A DNA stretch of 64,000 bases from Patiria pectinifera (taxonomy: Eukaryota > Echinodermata > Asteroidea > Valvatida > Asterinidae), in NCBI GenBank assembly GCA_029964075.1, contig CM057130.1:3844001-3908000 (forward strand), written 5' to 3'. The translations under genes were made by a program, and so were the position numbers. Shown here piece after piece: positions 1 to 10,867 of this stretch; positions within the stretch are counted from its first letter, which is position 1; every line of letters begins with the position of its first letter. The notes under the pieces were generated by a model, which searched no databases, had not been told where the DNA came from, and saw nothing but the letters and a program-made list of their open reading frames with translations.

Positions 1-50
1 CAACTGTAAAATATCATTTTTATATGTATACCAGCAGTTAATTAAATGTA

Positions 51-1042
51 CTTGTCATACCTCTGTCTTTATACTGTATTTTCATTGGCCCAGGACAATC
101 ACCTGACCGGGCGATAAATATGCATGGCACACTCCCGTTGTATATCACATTGTGATATCACATGCATGTAGACTAGTCCCCGCCCCACAGTCCAAATCAT
201 TATGCGCGGACCGCTTTTAAACCAGACTATACTTGTACTCACTGGTACCCCGCAGTACTTTCACGTTCCACAATATAATGTATAGCAGTGAGGGAGCAGT
301 GCATTTGCAGACGATATTTACTTTAATTTGGCGGCCAGCGACGAGCGGCATTAAGATTATGTTTATGTTTTGACTGACTCTAGTAACGGTGTCTAGGCCT
401 TCAGAACTTCGGAAATGCAGAGCTGACACAGTTAGTTTTATCGTATGTATACGATCCTCATCAGCCTCAACATGTCAGCTGAGCCCGGAGGCACAGATTC
501 TCCGCCCCAAAAAAGGTTTTTGAGCCGCTCCAACCAACAAATAAAAGATTTAGCTTTTGAACAAGACTCATCGAACACCAAACGTTGTACCGACTACGCA
601 GTCCGCGTTGTATGAGAATTCTGCGAAGAAACGGGCAGGGACACTCATTTTGAGACACTTCCTGTGAAAGAACTGGACAGTCTTCTTGAAGACTTTTTTG
701 GAAATGTTAACAAGAAGAATGGGACATCATACCACTTGTAAAACCTTTACCCCAAATTTCCCTGAACTTAAGCTTGTTTTAATGCCCCTACATCTATATA
801 TGTTGAAAGAAAATTTTTCAAAGATTCCTTCAGTTTGCCACCCTTAATTTCCCTTAGAAAAACAAGTAAAACACATCATCAAGACAGAGGTATGACAAAA
901 CAGTTGTTGACTGATGTGATGTGGAATATGACGTTTTGAACACCTTCGGGGACGCATAGCACCCTTGGCTTGGCCTCGGGCGCTATGCGTCCCTCGGGTG
1001 TTCAAAACGTCATATCCCACATCACATCAGTCAACAACCGTT
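51..1042 (+). mobile_element. MITE-like composite with fold-back end, copy 1
   Basis: Inverted ends GTCATACCTCTGTCTT (54-69) and AAGACAGAGGTATGAC (about 883-898) are followed by a large palindrome (901-1040, arms starting GTTGTTGACTGATGTGATGT). Flanks 42-48 and 1041-1047 both read TTAAATG and may be a target duplication. The same family is at 7550-8040 and, inverted, at 12723-13245. No protein is recognisable inside. Confidence 0.7.
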
Positions 1043-1047
1043 AAATG

Positions 1048-2109
1048 TTACACAGAACAACTTGAACAATGATATTCGGCAAGGATATAATATAACTGCA
1101 GAACTGTCCAACTGTTCAACTGTTGTCTGTACTGTTGCTGTTGAATTGTTCACTGCGTCTAGTGTAGCGGTAGTGGTCTCCCGGTCATCATGTACTGTTT
1201 AATGTTTACAAGATTTCCGGCGTTTTGATGTACATGTTTGATGTTCACCAGTTCCGTTATTGCGGTTGTCCGTTGTACATCTTTCTTGTTTGCACTTGCG
1301 TGGTGCCGTGGTCTCTCCACTTCGTGTTTTCGGTTGAAAGGGACGAAACTCTCGGTCTCTCCACTCGGCTCGTACGCGGCTTTGCCGGCTCAGACTCGCG
1401 AGTTCAGCTCCGAAATTGGTGCCAGAAGTTTATCAGATAGGTGTTGTGGCGGTCGGCTGTCCGTCTGGATTCCAGTCAATTTTCATATATGACTGTGTAG
1501 AACAGCGGTGTGGGCCAGTCTATCAATGTTGCATCTTGGCCTATGTCACATCACTGGAGAGGCGGTCTGGGATCCTTCCTCTACTGCAGGAACTCAAAGT
1601 TCACATGCTGGGATCAGACTCAGAGCACGTCATTCGATGGTCTTGTCAGCTTACCAGCTTTTCACCAGCATATCAGTGCGCCGCACTTCCAATCCCAAAC
1701 TCTGTGGCACGGGATGGGTGTACTCGTGTAGTACTATGGCACGCGTCATGTACGGTGCACTGCACAGCGTGTATGGCTGTATGTGCCGTTTACGTGCGTG
1801 GCTAGGCTTGGCGCTCGGCTGGCGAGTGTCAGCTGAAGTTCACATAGTGAAAGTTACGAGGAGTGCTCCGGCGGGGCTGTTCATCTTTGCCAAAGCAGTC
1901 TAGCAGGGTCTATGTTTGAACCGAGGCCACCATGTAATATTTTGGGTGTGTAAATAAGCACACAAGTTATAAAGACAATCAGAATAGTTCAGCCAATTTA
2001 TTCATGTGTATCTTCGTGTCAGTCTTCCATGACGAGAGTGTTAAAACAATGTACTTGTTTACATATCATTAGTGGGTATTGATGCGCATAGTAAAATAGT
2101 CCAATATCA
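1048..2109. other. Unrecognised, moderately GC-rich stretch
   Basis: Several overlapping short frames are open but none shows a domain, a codon pattern like the FN3 exons, or flanking splice signals that fit the FN3 phases. I see no supported gene. Confidence 0.4.
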
Positions 2110-3155
2110 TTACATGGTCCTGTAGTTATTTTGCATGATCCTACAGAATCTGTTTGGTTACTAATCTGTTTAAGTGTTTAAAGGTAATATACAACATTTG
2201 GATGGATGGATTTCGGGGTTAGTATTTTATAGCAAATATTGCTACACTGACCTGTTTAAAGTTTTCTGGTACTTGTTGCCTGGTTCCCTGACCCTACTTC
2301 AGACAAAATGAAGCAATTTATAGACATAGTTTTATTCTCTTTAGTCGTAAATGGTGTGTTTCTACATTAGAAACACCTAGGCAAACACTGATCAGAACCC
2401 TTTTCCGGCTGGATAAAAGCTTGAACATTGACCTGTGGCAGGGAAAATCACTGCGTCACACGGTAATACAGTGTGTGGTGTGTGCGTTCAAAGCACACGA
2501 TGATATGCAACGGTACCACCATACACCGCGCCGCCCGATAGCACATAGCCGGCCGGTTACGGGTAGCCACATGAACGATGCAGTGGATAAAATCCAACAT
2601 TTTGTGCAATTTTCAGAGGTTTAAGATTTAGTTGTACAAATTTGCAATGCTTTAAAGATCACAATAATTACCTTGAAGATGGCGAAGAGACCATAGGCCT
2701 AAGTGATACATTTCACTGGCAGTTGTTGGAAGAAAAAGACAATGATGCCAGATTTTTCCCACATGTGTTAGTAGAGTTAGTTCTTGAATCATGGACATGA
2801 TTGAATGGTACGGTGTCATGAATGGTGCCATTGTCTTTCCAACTTTTTTACCGACTTTCTCAAGTAAGAAGTGAACTTCTTTGTTGATGAGTTCGTTACT
2901 CTAACCGTAATTCAAGCTCTTTAATTTTTACGGAAACACTGAACATTTTTCTCGTCGTAAAATTTATAGTAGGCGGTGTCCGGAAATTGGGCATGAAATA
3001 TATTGCACATTATGTGAGTACATGTACATGTGTAACTGCAGCGCGGCCCAGATTTTGGACACACATTTTTTTCCCATCTATTAATTGTCCGATTTTTTTT
3101 CGCATATGCCAGCTTCATCTCTGCTGTTAATTTGGTACTTTTTTGCCTTTTTCAG

Positions 3156-3259
3156 TCCCCAATCCACCGGTGAATCCAAACACTCCCTCGGGTTCTGCCA
3201 TGCCTGTCTCTCTCTCCGTACGCTGGACCCGACCTAATGGTGATGTCACTGGATATAGG
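3156..3259 (+). CDS. FN3 domain 1 (type B), first half exon
   Basis: Acceptor ttcag at 3151-3155 and donor gtaag at 3260. The exon enters in phase 1 and leaves in phase 0 after 'GYR'. It encodes strands A-C of an FN3 domain, with the core 'VRWTRPNGDVTGYR'. It is 104 nt long and differs from 37045-37148 at only 3 positions. This is the first exon of the gene visible here; the upstream exon it joins is outside the window. Confidence 0.85.
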
Positions 3260-3489
3260 GTAAGCCCTCAATGTTGATTGTCATGGTAACCCTCCATAGC
3301 AACAAGAAATAAATCAGGGTCAGGTTTCTTTTAGTGTTTCCCCTTAGGAAGTCTCACTTTGTATGCGTTTTGTAATGTGTAGGAAATGCAAATTGTGTTA
3401 TATTTATACACAAGAGGCATTAGGTATCATGCTCAATAATATTGGCTGTGAGTTACCCTCCTCAGTCCAGCAAAATCCATCAAAACCTT

Positions 3490-4055
3490 AAAGTGGATTT
3501 TTATCGATTTACAGGTAGAGTTTATCATTTGTGCAATTTTGTTTTTGTTTGAAGCAACATAAGTGCTCAAAATCTAAAGAAGGGTGCTTTACAACTAGCC
3601 CGATGAAGTTTTCGCTCAGTGAATGCTGTATATTCTGAGAAAAAATATTCTAGGATCTCAATTTCAATTCAAAAGTTGCCGAGTCATGTTTTTAATTGTG
3701 CCCGAAATCGGCGTCCGGGACACGTACTCGCTCAGCCAATTGCAGCTGCGCGATGGCGCACACTGAACCGACAAATAATAGCAAGCGTTTTGTGTGCGGC
3801 GTGTCTACGCTAGCTTGCATCCATTCACGGCTTGCCCGAATTAAAAACGATCTACTAAATGGAAAACTCCAAATGTGCATCTCTAGACACATCTTTGGAA
3901 ATGACTTCCTTTTATTTTTGTTATTCAAATGACAGTATAAATGCACAGGGAGTTTAGTGCCATAACTATCTTTAATCTAAGTATGCTTTTCAACAATAAT
4001 AAGTCAGTTACATTTTGGAAAGCTGCGAATGATACACTCTAACTTTAAAGGAAGA
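3490..4055 (+). mobile_element. AAAGGTAGAGTA-type MITE family (four copies)
   Basis: About 450-560 bp elements whose ends resemble GGTAGAGTATATCATTT and its complement AATGATATACTCTACC. Copies: here (diverged ends), 26571-27062, 29686-30157, and 39755-40130 joined to 43426-43595, which is interrupted by an hAT-like element. Shared interior: 'ttttgaagaaaacaataaaa', 'caacttttgaattgaaattg'. Confidence 0.65.
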
Positions 4056-4124
4056 GGCTTAATGAATTGACACAACATTATCAAAACAGAAATTCTATTT
4101 CTATTTTTTTTTATCATCCATCAG

Positions 4125-4299
4125 GTCTCCTACTTTGCCGAGGGCACCTTAAAGCTTACATCTGATATCATCAGCCAGACGAACTTTGACCTGACCCAGT
4201 TGTTTTCCAACACGGCCTACACCATTGAGGTCGTCACAGTGAGTGGGGTCGGCAACTCTGAGCGTGTCAGCGAACCAGCCTCTTACACCCAGTCAACAT
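4125..4299 (+). CDS. FN3 domain 1 (type B), second half exon
   Basis: Acceptor atcag ends at 4124 and donor gtaag starts at 4300. It is entered in phase 0 ('VSYFAEG') and left in phase 1. It encodes strands C'-G with 'AYTIEVVTVSG' and the type B ending 'YTQST'. The sequence differs from 43680-43854 at 7 of 175 positions, making the pair recent paralogues. The minisatellite begins about 25 nt after the donor. Confidence 0.87.
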
Positions 4300-4325
4300 G
4301 TAAGGAGAAGTGACAGTATAAAGAG

Positions 4326-5963
4326 TCGTAAAACAAAATCCTGTCACAATTCAATCACAAGTCATCCTGTCACAATTCAATTACAAGTCATCCTGTCACA
4401 ATTCAATATCACAAGTCATCCTGTCACAATTCAATCAAAAGACATCCTGTCACAATTCAATCACAAGTCATCCTGTCACAATTCAATATCACAAGTCATC
4501 CTGTCACAATTCAATCACAAGTCATCCTGTCACAATTCAATATCACAAGTCATCCTGTCACAATTCAATCACAAGTCATCCTGTCACAATTCAATATCAC
4601 AAGTCATCCTGTCACAATTCAATCACAAGTCATCCTGTCACAATTCAATATCACAAGTCATCCTGTCACAATTCAATCACAAGTCATTCTGTCACAATTC
4701 AATATCACAAGTTATCCTGTCACAATTCAATCACAAGTCATCCTGTCACAATTCAACATCACAAGTCATCCTGTCGCAATTCAATCACAAGTCATCCTGT
4801 CACAATTCAATATCACAAGTCATCCTGTCACAATTCAATCACAAGTCATCCTGTCACAATTCAATATCACAAGTCATCCTGTCACAATTCAATATCACAA
4901 GTCATCCTGTCACAATTCAATCACAAGTCATCCTGTCACAATTCAATCACAAGTCATCCTGTCACAATTCAATCACAAGTCCTCCTGTCACAATTCAATC
5001 ACAAGTCATCCTGTCACAATTCAATCACAAGTCATCCTGTCACAATTCAATATCACAAGTCATCCTGTCACAATTCAATCACAAGTCATTCTGTCACAAT
5101 TCAATATCACAAGTCATCCTGTCACAATTCAATCACAAGACATCCTGTCACAATTCAATCACAAGTCATCCTGTCACAATTCAATCACAAGTCATTCTGT
5201 CACAATTCAATATCACAAGTCATCCTGTCACAATTCAATCACAAGTCATCCTGTCACAATTCAATCACAAGTCATCCTGTCACAATTCAATCACAAGTCA
5301 TCCTGTCACAATTCAATTACAAGTCATCCTGTCACAATTCAATATCACAAGTCATCCTTTCACAATTCAATCACAAGTCATCCTGTCACAATTCAATATC
5401 ACAAGTCATCCTGTCACAATTCAATCACAAGTCATCCTGTCACAATTCAATATCACAAGTCATCCTTTCACAATTCAATCACAAGTCATCCTGTCACAAT
5501 TCAATATCACAAGTCATCCTTTCACAATTCAATCACAAGTCATCCTGTCACAATTCAATCACAAGTCATCCTGTCACAATTCAATATCACAGGTCATCCT
5601 GTCACAATTCAATCACAAGTCATCCTGTCACAATTCAATATCACAAGTCATCCTGTCACAATTCAATCACAAGTCATCCTGTCACAATTCAATCACAAGT
5701 CATCCTGTCACAATTCAATATCACAAGTCATCCTGTCACAATTCAATCACAAGTCATCCTGTCACAATTCAATATCACAAGTCATCCTGTCACAATTCAA
5801 TCACAAGTCATTCTGTCACAATTCAATATCACAAGTCATCCTGTCACAATTCAATCACAAGTCATCCTGTCACAATTCAATATCACAAGTCATCCTGTCA
5901 CAATTCAATCACAAGTCATCCTGTCACAATTCAATCACAAGTCATCCTGTCACAATTCAATCA
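4326..5963 (+). repeat. Minisatellite of alternating 26- and 28-bp units (about 60 copies)
   Basis: The unit is ATTCAATCACAAGTCATCCT + GTCACA (26 bp), with a variant carrying AATATCAC (28 bp). Copies are nearly identical, with point variants (CATTCT, CCTTTC, GACATC). The + strand lacks stops, so a long ORF runs through it, but it lies in an intron and is out of frame with exon 4125-4299. Confidence 0.95.
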
Positions 5964-6580
5964 CATTCCCATTGGTCGAGAGCCCATCATGTGGCTGGTC
6001 TTAAACAGATGATAAAAACATAGCTAGCAGGGCTTTAACATTTTTTCCAGTGTCAGATGAAATTTGGACTCCTATGAAATCCAATGCCTTTTTCCGTTTT
6101 ATTGGTTGAACGTTCACAATCCTCACGTAGGCATGCGCATTGCTACTAGTAAGTCGGTATTTCATAGTCCTTAATTCACAATGCACTCAACGCAGCTGCA
6201 TCTCTGTGTCATCGTGCAGTACTTCCGAGCTGGACACTCCATTATATAGCTAAGGGGTGTTTCGAAAAGCAGAAAGTAAAATTGTTGAACAAAATTGTTG
6301 GAAATTTGTAATTTTTTACTTGTTTTGACTTTTGGACTGAAAAGTTTGGATTTTTTTGAACACAAAAATATTTATGAATGGGAATAAATATGTGCTTGGT
6401 CGGTATCAAACACTATGTTTAAGACTGGTTGGAGTCTGGAATGCTGATAATTTGGCTCGGGTAAGTATCAGCATTCCAGATTCCAACCAGTCTTAAACAT
6501 AGTGTTTAACACCTCCCAAGCCTACATTTATTCCCTTATTTAAAACTAACCATGTGATGGGCTCTCGACCAATAGGAATG
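5964..6580 (+). mobile_element. TIR element with internal fold-back, copy 1
   Basis: Termini CATTCCCATTGGTCGAGAGC and its near complement ending AATAGGAATG form inverted repeats of about 33 bp. A second palindrome (6408-6507, AAACACTATGTTTAAGACTG arms) lies inside. It abuts the minisatellite directly. Confidence 0.75.
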
Positions 6581-6636
6581 TCTAAACTGTCTATTTGTGA
6601 ATGAAAATTAAACAATTATTGTTGTTGTCATTTCAG

Positions 6637-6755
6637 CAACTGTACCGTCTGGTCAACTGTTGGTGCGTAGATTAACCTCAACATCTGTGAGTGTAGTCTG
6701 GGCCCCTGTCGGCGCATCGGAATACACAGGCTCAATCACAGGCTTTGACACTCAG
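6637..6755 (+). CDS. FN3 domain 2 (type A), first half exon
   Basis: Acceptor tttcag ends at 6636 and donor gtaaga starts at 6756. The exon is 119 nt, phase 1 in and phase 0 out. It reads 'TVPSGQLLVRRLTSTSVSVV' followed by W-A-P, the conserved Trp of strand B/C. It has no ATG-initiated ORF of useful length; I found it by splice signals and by continuity with the next exon. Confidence 0.8.
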
Positions 6756-7549
6756 GTAAGAGTCAGGGTACATTTTCCTTGATGCCTTCTTTCCTTCGAA
6801 ATCCTTTTAAAAAGAGACATTTGCGACGCGTCAAATCTACCAATTTAAAGGGAACATGGAGTAGGTGCACTTTATATCAGTGTAAAGTTTAAGAAACAAA
6901 AATTGACTTGAGGGGGATTTGCACCTGCGACCTCCACAATGCCTACCAGAGGTTGCAGGTTAAATATGGCGGCGCGGAGGTCGGAGGTTCAATTTGCGCT
7001 CTAGTCAATTTTTTTGTCTGTAGTTCAACCTTATGTGAATATTTGTCAACATTTGACATATAATCATCGGGCAGTGAATCGATTAGGTGATATTAGCTTA
7101 ATAAGGCAGAATTTTATACCATTTATAGTATTTTTCTTGACTCAAAAATCGCATTATGCAATTCAAAGTGTATTTGTTCTTGTTCAGAGAGCGTTTCTAA
7201 AATGATAGCTCTTGCCTCTTTAATACTGAAGTTTAGTTAGAGTTTCTGCTTTTGTTACACTTCTGATCTTCATATTTCCTTGTTTTTCACTTCTCGGACA
7301 TATTGCACAAAGTCTTGTGTGGTTTGGAGATTTTTCTTTCTAAATTCCCAGTTGCATGCATGGATATCCCATTTTTGAACTGTTAAATATCAAGTATGGA
7401 CTTTGTTCAGGAACAGTTTATGGATCTTTGCCGCCTAAAACACAAAAGGTGTAGTGCATAGGACACACTGTGCACACGCACTGGTTTGATGTATTTTCAT
7501 TTAAACGTGTAAAAACCTGTTGTGCAGGCTCATAACACAAAGTAGCATT

Positions 7550-8040
7550 GTTATACCTCTGTCTTGAATACTGTGTTTTCATTGGGCCAAAACGATCATG
7601 TGTTAAATTTATAAAAAGTCATGGCACACTCCCTGTGGGATATATAAAAAGTCATGCACACTCCCTGTGGGATATATAAAAAGTCATGGCACACTGCCTG
7701 TGGGATATATAAAAAGTCATGGCACACACCCTGTGGGATATATAAAAAGTCATGGCACACTCCCTGTGGGATATCACGTACGGTAGGGTACGTACGGTAT
7801 GAAACTCTTGTATCATTGGTACCCGAGCTATTTTCACCATGTTTTCACACGTGTGGGAGCAGTGAACTAGCAGCTGTTTTGAGCACGCCACATGCATGTG
7901 AGTTGACGTTCATTTGTCATGATTATTGTGTTTACTGCTGTTTGTTTTCGTGATTCTTACATCAAAATCCAAAGAATCCAAGACAGAGGTATAACTAAAC
8001 TATTGTTGACTGCTTTGATGTGGGATATGATGTTTTGAAC
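7550..8040 (+). mobile_element. MITE-like composite, copy 2 (diverged)
   Basis: Ends GTTATACCTCTGTCTT and AAGACAGAGGTATAAC, then half of the palindrome arm (TTGTTGACTGCTTTGATGTG). Positions 7611-7774 hold five tandem ~33-bp units (CATGGCACACTCCCTGTGGG), a local expansion not present in the other copies. Confidence 0.7.
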
Positions 8041-8166
8041 TGTGTTTTTTGCACAATTTTCCCCCTTTTCTATGGCCCAAGAATTGGGTTTAAACCACTA
8101 CAGGGTCACAAGGCGACAGAATCCACACTGACTCCAAACTTACTTTCCTGTCCCTGTATTTGCTAG

Positions 8167-8293
8167 ATATTTGGACGCGGCAGTGAGGAACCAACCCAGT
8201 TTGAGTTTACAGAGCTCCAGCCGTCTGAGACATATGAAATTACTATAGTCGCAATTAGCCCATTCACATCGTTCACCAGACATATCCGCACAA
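8167..8293 (+). CDS. FN3 domain 2 (type A), second half exon
   Basis: Acceptor tgctag ends at 8166 and donor gtaaga starts at 8294. The exon is 127 nt, phase 0 in and phase 1 out. It encodes 'FEFTELQPSETYEITIVAIS' and ends 'RHIRT', a type A ending. The split point within the domain is several residues later than in domains 1 and 17. Confidence 0.8.
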
Positions 8294-8643
8294 GTAAGAG
8301 TTTAGTTTACCATGGACAAATTGATTGGTCACTTGGCCCCTTCAGTATATTATTGTTTGCCAGAATTAATCTGTTGTGTTTTACTGTGACCACAATTGTA
8401 TCATTATTTACTGATTTTTATGTCCAGAGCGATGAGGCAAATGTTTTGACTTTCTATTATTATTACTGTTATTTTAATTATAATTTAATTTCATTGCTTG
8501 TCTTGTTCTTGAATGTCATGATGAGTGTGGTTCGTTCCGACTTAGGAGTCGGAAATTGAAATTTTGGTCTTTGGAAAAACTTTAGATGACAATATTATTT
8601 GTCCTAATATATCACCATATTTGTTTTTTTGGCAACGTTCCAG

Positions 8644-8940
8644 ATCCCGACTCGCCCGGTGTCATCACTGCCAGTGACGTCACCCCGACCTCATTCACCG
8701 TCCAATGGCAGCCGGCTGACACCCCCCTCGACGGATACACTGTCAATATCTTCGGTCCAGGCAACCCGACATTTCAGCAGGACGTCGGTCCCAACACCAC
8801 CTCCATCGACTTCTCGCTGCTGATGCCCCTGGCAGAGTACCGGGTCTCGGTCAGGTCCAGGCTAGACTCTGTCAACAGCAGAGTCAGTTCCTTCCCACCT
8901 CAGTATGGGGACACGGCCTCTGAAAAGATCATCCAAACAG
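8644..8940 (+). CDS. FN3 domain 3 (type B), whole-domain exon
   Basis: Acceptor tccag ends at 8643 and donor gtacaa starts at 8941; 297 nt, phase 1-1. It reads 'PDSPGVITASDVTPTSFTVQ' then W, 'DGYTVNIFGPG', and 'LMPLAEYRVSVRSR'. 'NTTS' is a possible N-glycosylation site. The FG/G region is longer than usual and ends 'EKIIQT'. Confidence 0.88.
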
Positions 8941-9239
8941 GTACAAAGTCATCCTTAAATTAAACAGGCCATTTTCGAAAGGAAAAAATGGGAGTGTCAT
9001 GAGATTTTAAAGGCAAGGGGAGAACAAAAAGAAAAACAAGGCAAGCTTCATTTTTCAAGGTTTATAATTAAGAGGTTCCCTAAAAAGGGCAAAAAGATCT
9101 TCATCACAAATACATTGGGGGGTATTGTGAAAAGTGATGTAGCTTTTTTTTTTAAAGGTTTCTGTTCTGTTGTAAATACATTTACTTGAAAATACAGAGA
9201 TGTGTCAGTCTGGTCCATCACAAATTGAATCACACTTCA

Positions 9240-9870
9240 TTCGCCCATCAATCACAAGTAAAATCACATATAATCAATGACAAAATGATAGTTCATTTGA
9301 TTAGTATAGGACTTGGAACTGGTATGTGATTTTTTTGTGATGACCTGTGATCGACTTGTGCACAAGCGGTAAGTGGTAATGACTTGCGATGTCTGGTGAT
9401 TGAGTTGCAATTTACTTGTGATTGACTTCTGACTATACCCATAATTGACCGTGATGACCTGTGATGACCTGCAAATGACTTGTGATGACCTCTGATTGAC
9501 ATGATGACCTGCAAATGACTTGTGATGACCTGCGAGTGATTGGTGATGACATGTAATGACATGTGATTAACTAGTGATGACCTGTGATTGACTTGTAATG
9601 CCCTTCGCATGACTTGTAATGCCCTTCGAATGACTTGTGATGACCTGCGCATGATTTGTGATGACCTCTGATTGACTTGTGATGACTTGCAAATGACTGG
9701 TGATGACCTCAGATTGACCTGTGATGAGCAGTGAATGACTTGTGATGACCTGCGAATGACTTGTTATGACCTCTGAATGACTTGTGATGACCTCAGATTG
9801 ACTTGTGATGACCTGCGAATGACTTGTGATGACCTGCGAATGACTTGACTGTGATTCACTTGTGATGTCT
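9240..9870 (-). repeat. Degenerate minisatellite of TGATGACCTGCGAATGACTT type
   Basis: Irregular 17-20 bp units (TGTGATGACC, TGCGAATGACT, CTGATTGACT). Read on the minus strand they resemble CAAGTCATcctgTCACaa of the other arrays, so this looks like an older, inverted member of the same repeat family. It lies in the intron between domains 3 and 4. Confidence 0.8.
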
Positions 9871-9967
9871 TGACTGCAAACTACAACCCTCGGCTGTCAT
9901 AAAATATTTACCAGTATTTACCCTAAATTTCTGTAACAAAATGATATTTAATCTGTCCTCCATATAG

Positions 9968-10234
9968 CTGACATCAACTTGGACGAGATCTTTGTCAGCA
10001 GCTACACCACCAGCGAGATCACCGTCGTCTGGCGTGAGAACCTGGCCGCCGGCTCCATCTACCAGGTCTACGTCTATCCGACCAGCTCCGGCCGGGGTGC
10101 CCTACAAGTACAGAGCGTTGATGCCAACAGAGTGTTTGCGACCAGAAACTTCCCGGTCTTGACCCCCGGAGAGTTGTACACCATCGAGGTAGTGGTCACT
10201 CCCACGCTGACTCTGTCTATAAACCAACGCACCC
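9968..10234 (+). CDS. FN3 domain 4 (type A), whole-domain exon
   Basis: Acceptor tatag ends at 9967 and donor gtaagt starts at 10235; 267 nt, phase 1-1. Core 'TTSEITVVWREN' and 'LTPGELYTIEVVVTP', ending 'INQRT'. It lies just after the TGATGACC-type minisatellite of the preceding intron. Confidence 0.88.
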
Positions 10235-10585
10235 GTAAGTCAGCTCGAAACTCAATTTGTTTTATTTAATACAAGAAAACTCAAAATTTTCTCGGATTTT
10301 TCCACGTTTCAGTTTTCACAACATTTTGTATAATATGAAATGAAACAAACTCTCTGCATGAAGGCTACATGGTGCTTTGTCACTTCTTGCGACAGCTCCA
10401 GTGGGGGAGACCACTGTGTGTTCACAACGCCTTACATTCATAAAGAACCCTCATGTTAAGTAGGTTTTGATAAATTAGAGGATATCTGCTTGCACAACTT
10501 TTTCTTGTTTTGGGGCTCCCTGTAGTGCCCTCGATGAGCAATGCATACACTGCATAAACACATTCCCACAATGCCCCACCCTCAG

Positions 10586-10867
10586 GTGCCGCCCAGCCGG
10601 GCATCCCGTTCAGGTTAGCAACCACCTCGACTACTCTCACCGTCGGCTGGCAGCCGTCCAGCGGGGTGGTGGATTTCTACCTCCTGGACTACCTGCCGCA
10701 GGACGGTAGCTCCACTAACCCGGTCACCGTTGCGGCCGGCCAGACGCCCAGATTTACCCTGCGAAAGCTTCTGCCTGGATCAGTCTACACTGTGTCAATC
10801 AGGGCTGTGGTCGGGGAAGCGTTAAATAGAACCACCAGCGTGCCCAGGTCAAGCTCCCTGACCACAG
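10586..10867 (+). CDS. FN3 domain 5 (type B), whole-domain exon
   Basis: Acceptor ctcag ends at 10585 and donor gtaatg starts at 10868; 282 nt, phase 1-1. It reads 'STTLTVGWQPSSGVVDFYLL', then 'LLPGSVYTVSIRAVVG', ending 'SSSLTT'. 'NRTT' is a possible N-glycosylation site. The exon is GC-rich compared with its introns, as are most exons here. Confidence 0.88.

Larger units (their letters stand above)
2110..5960 (+). repeat. Segmental duplication, left copy (domain 1 block)
   Basis: Intron, both half exons of domain 1, and the downstream minisatellite match 35505-44365 in the same order. Shared landmarks: 'agttattttgcatgatccta' at about 2132 and 35519, 'taatatacaacatttg' at about 2186 and 35938, both exons, and the CAAGTCATCCTGTCAC array. 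This copy is compact and keeps the empty sites of elements inserted in the right copy. Confidence 0.8.

Noticed and set aside
1225-1903. Overlapping ORFs of 71-131 codons in three frames
   Set aside because: No domain, no splice context, and mutual overlap in different frames; chance openness of a GC-richer stretch.
4326-5963. Repeat array considered as a CRISPR
   Set aside because: There are no unique spacers; units are contiguous tandem copies, and the genome is eukaryotic.
4243-6012. 589-codon ORF through the 26/28-bp repeat
   Set aside because: It is a stop-free minisatellite in an intron, out of frame with the FN3 exon it overlaps at its start, and has no domain content.
9293-9652. 119-codon minus-strand ORF rich in HHRSSQVI motifs
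   Set aside because: It is translation of the TGATGACC minisatellite.
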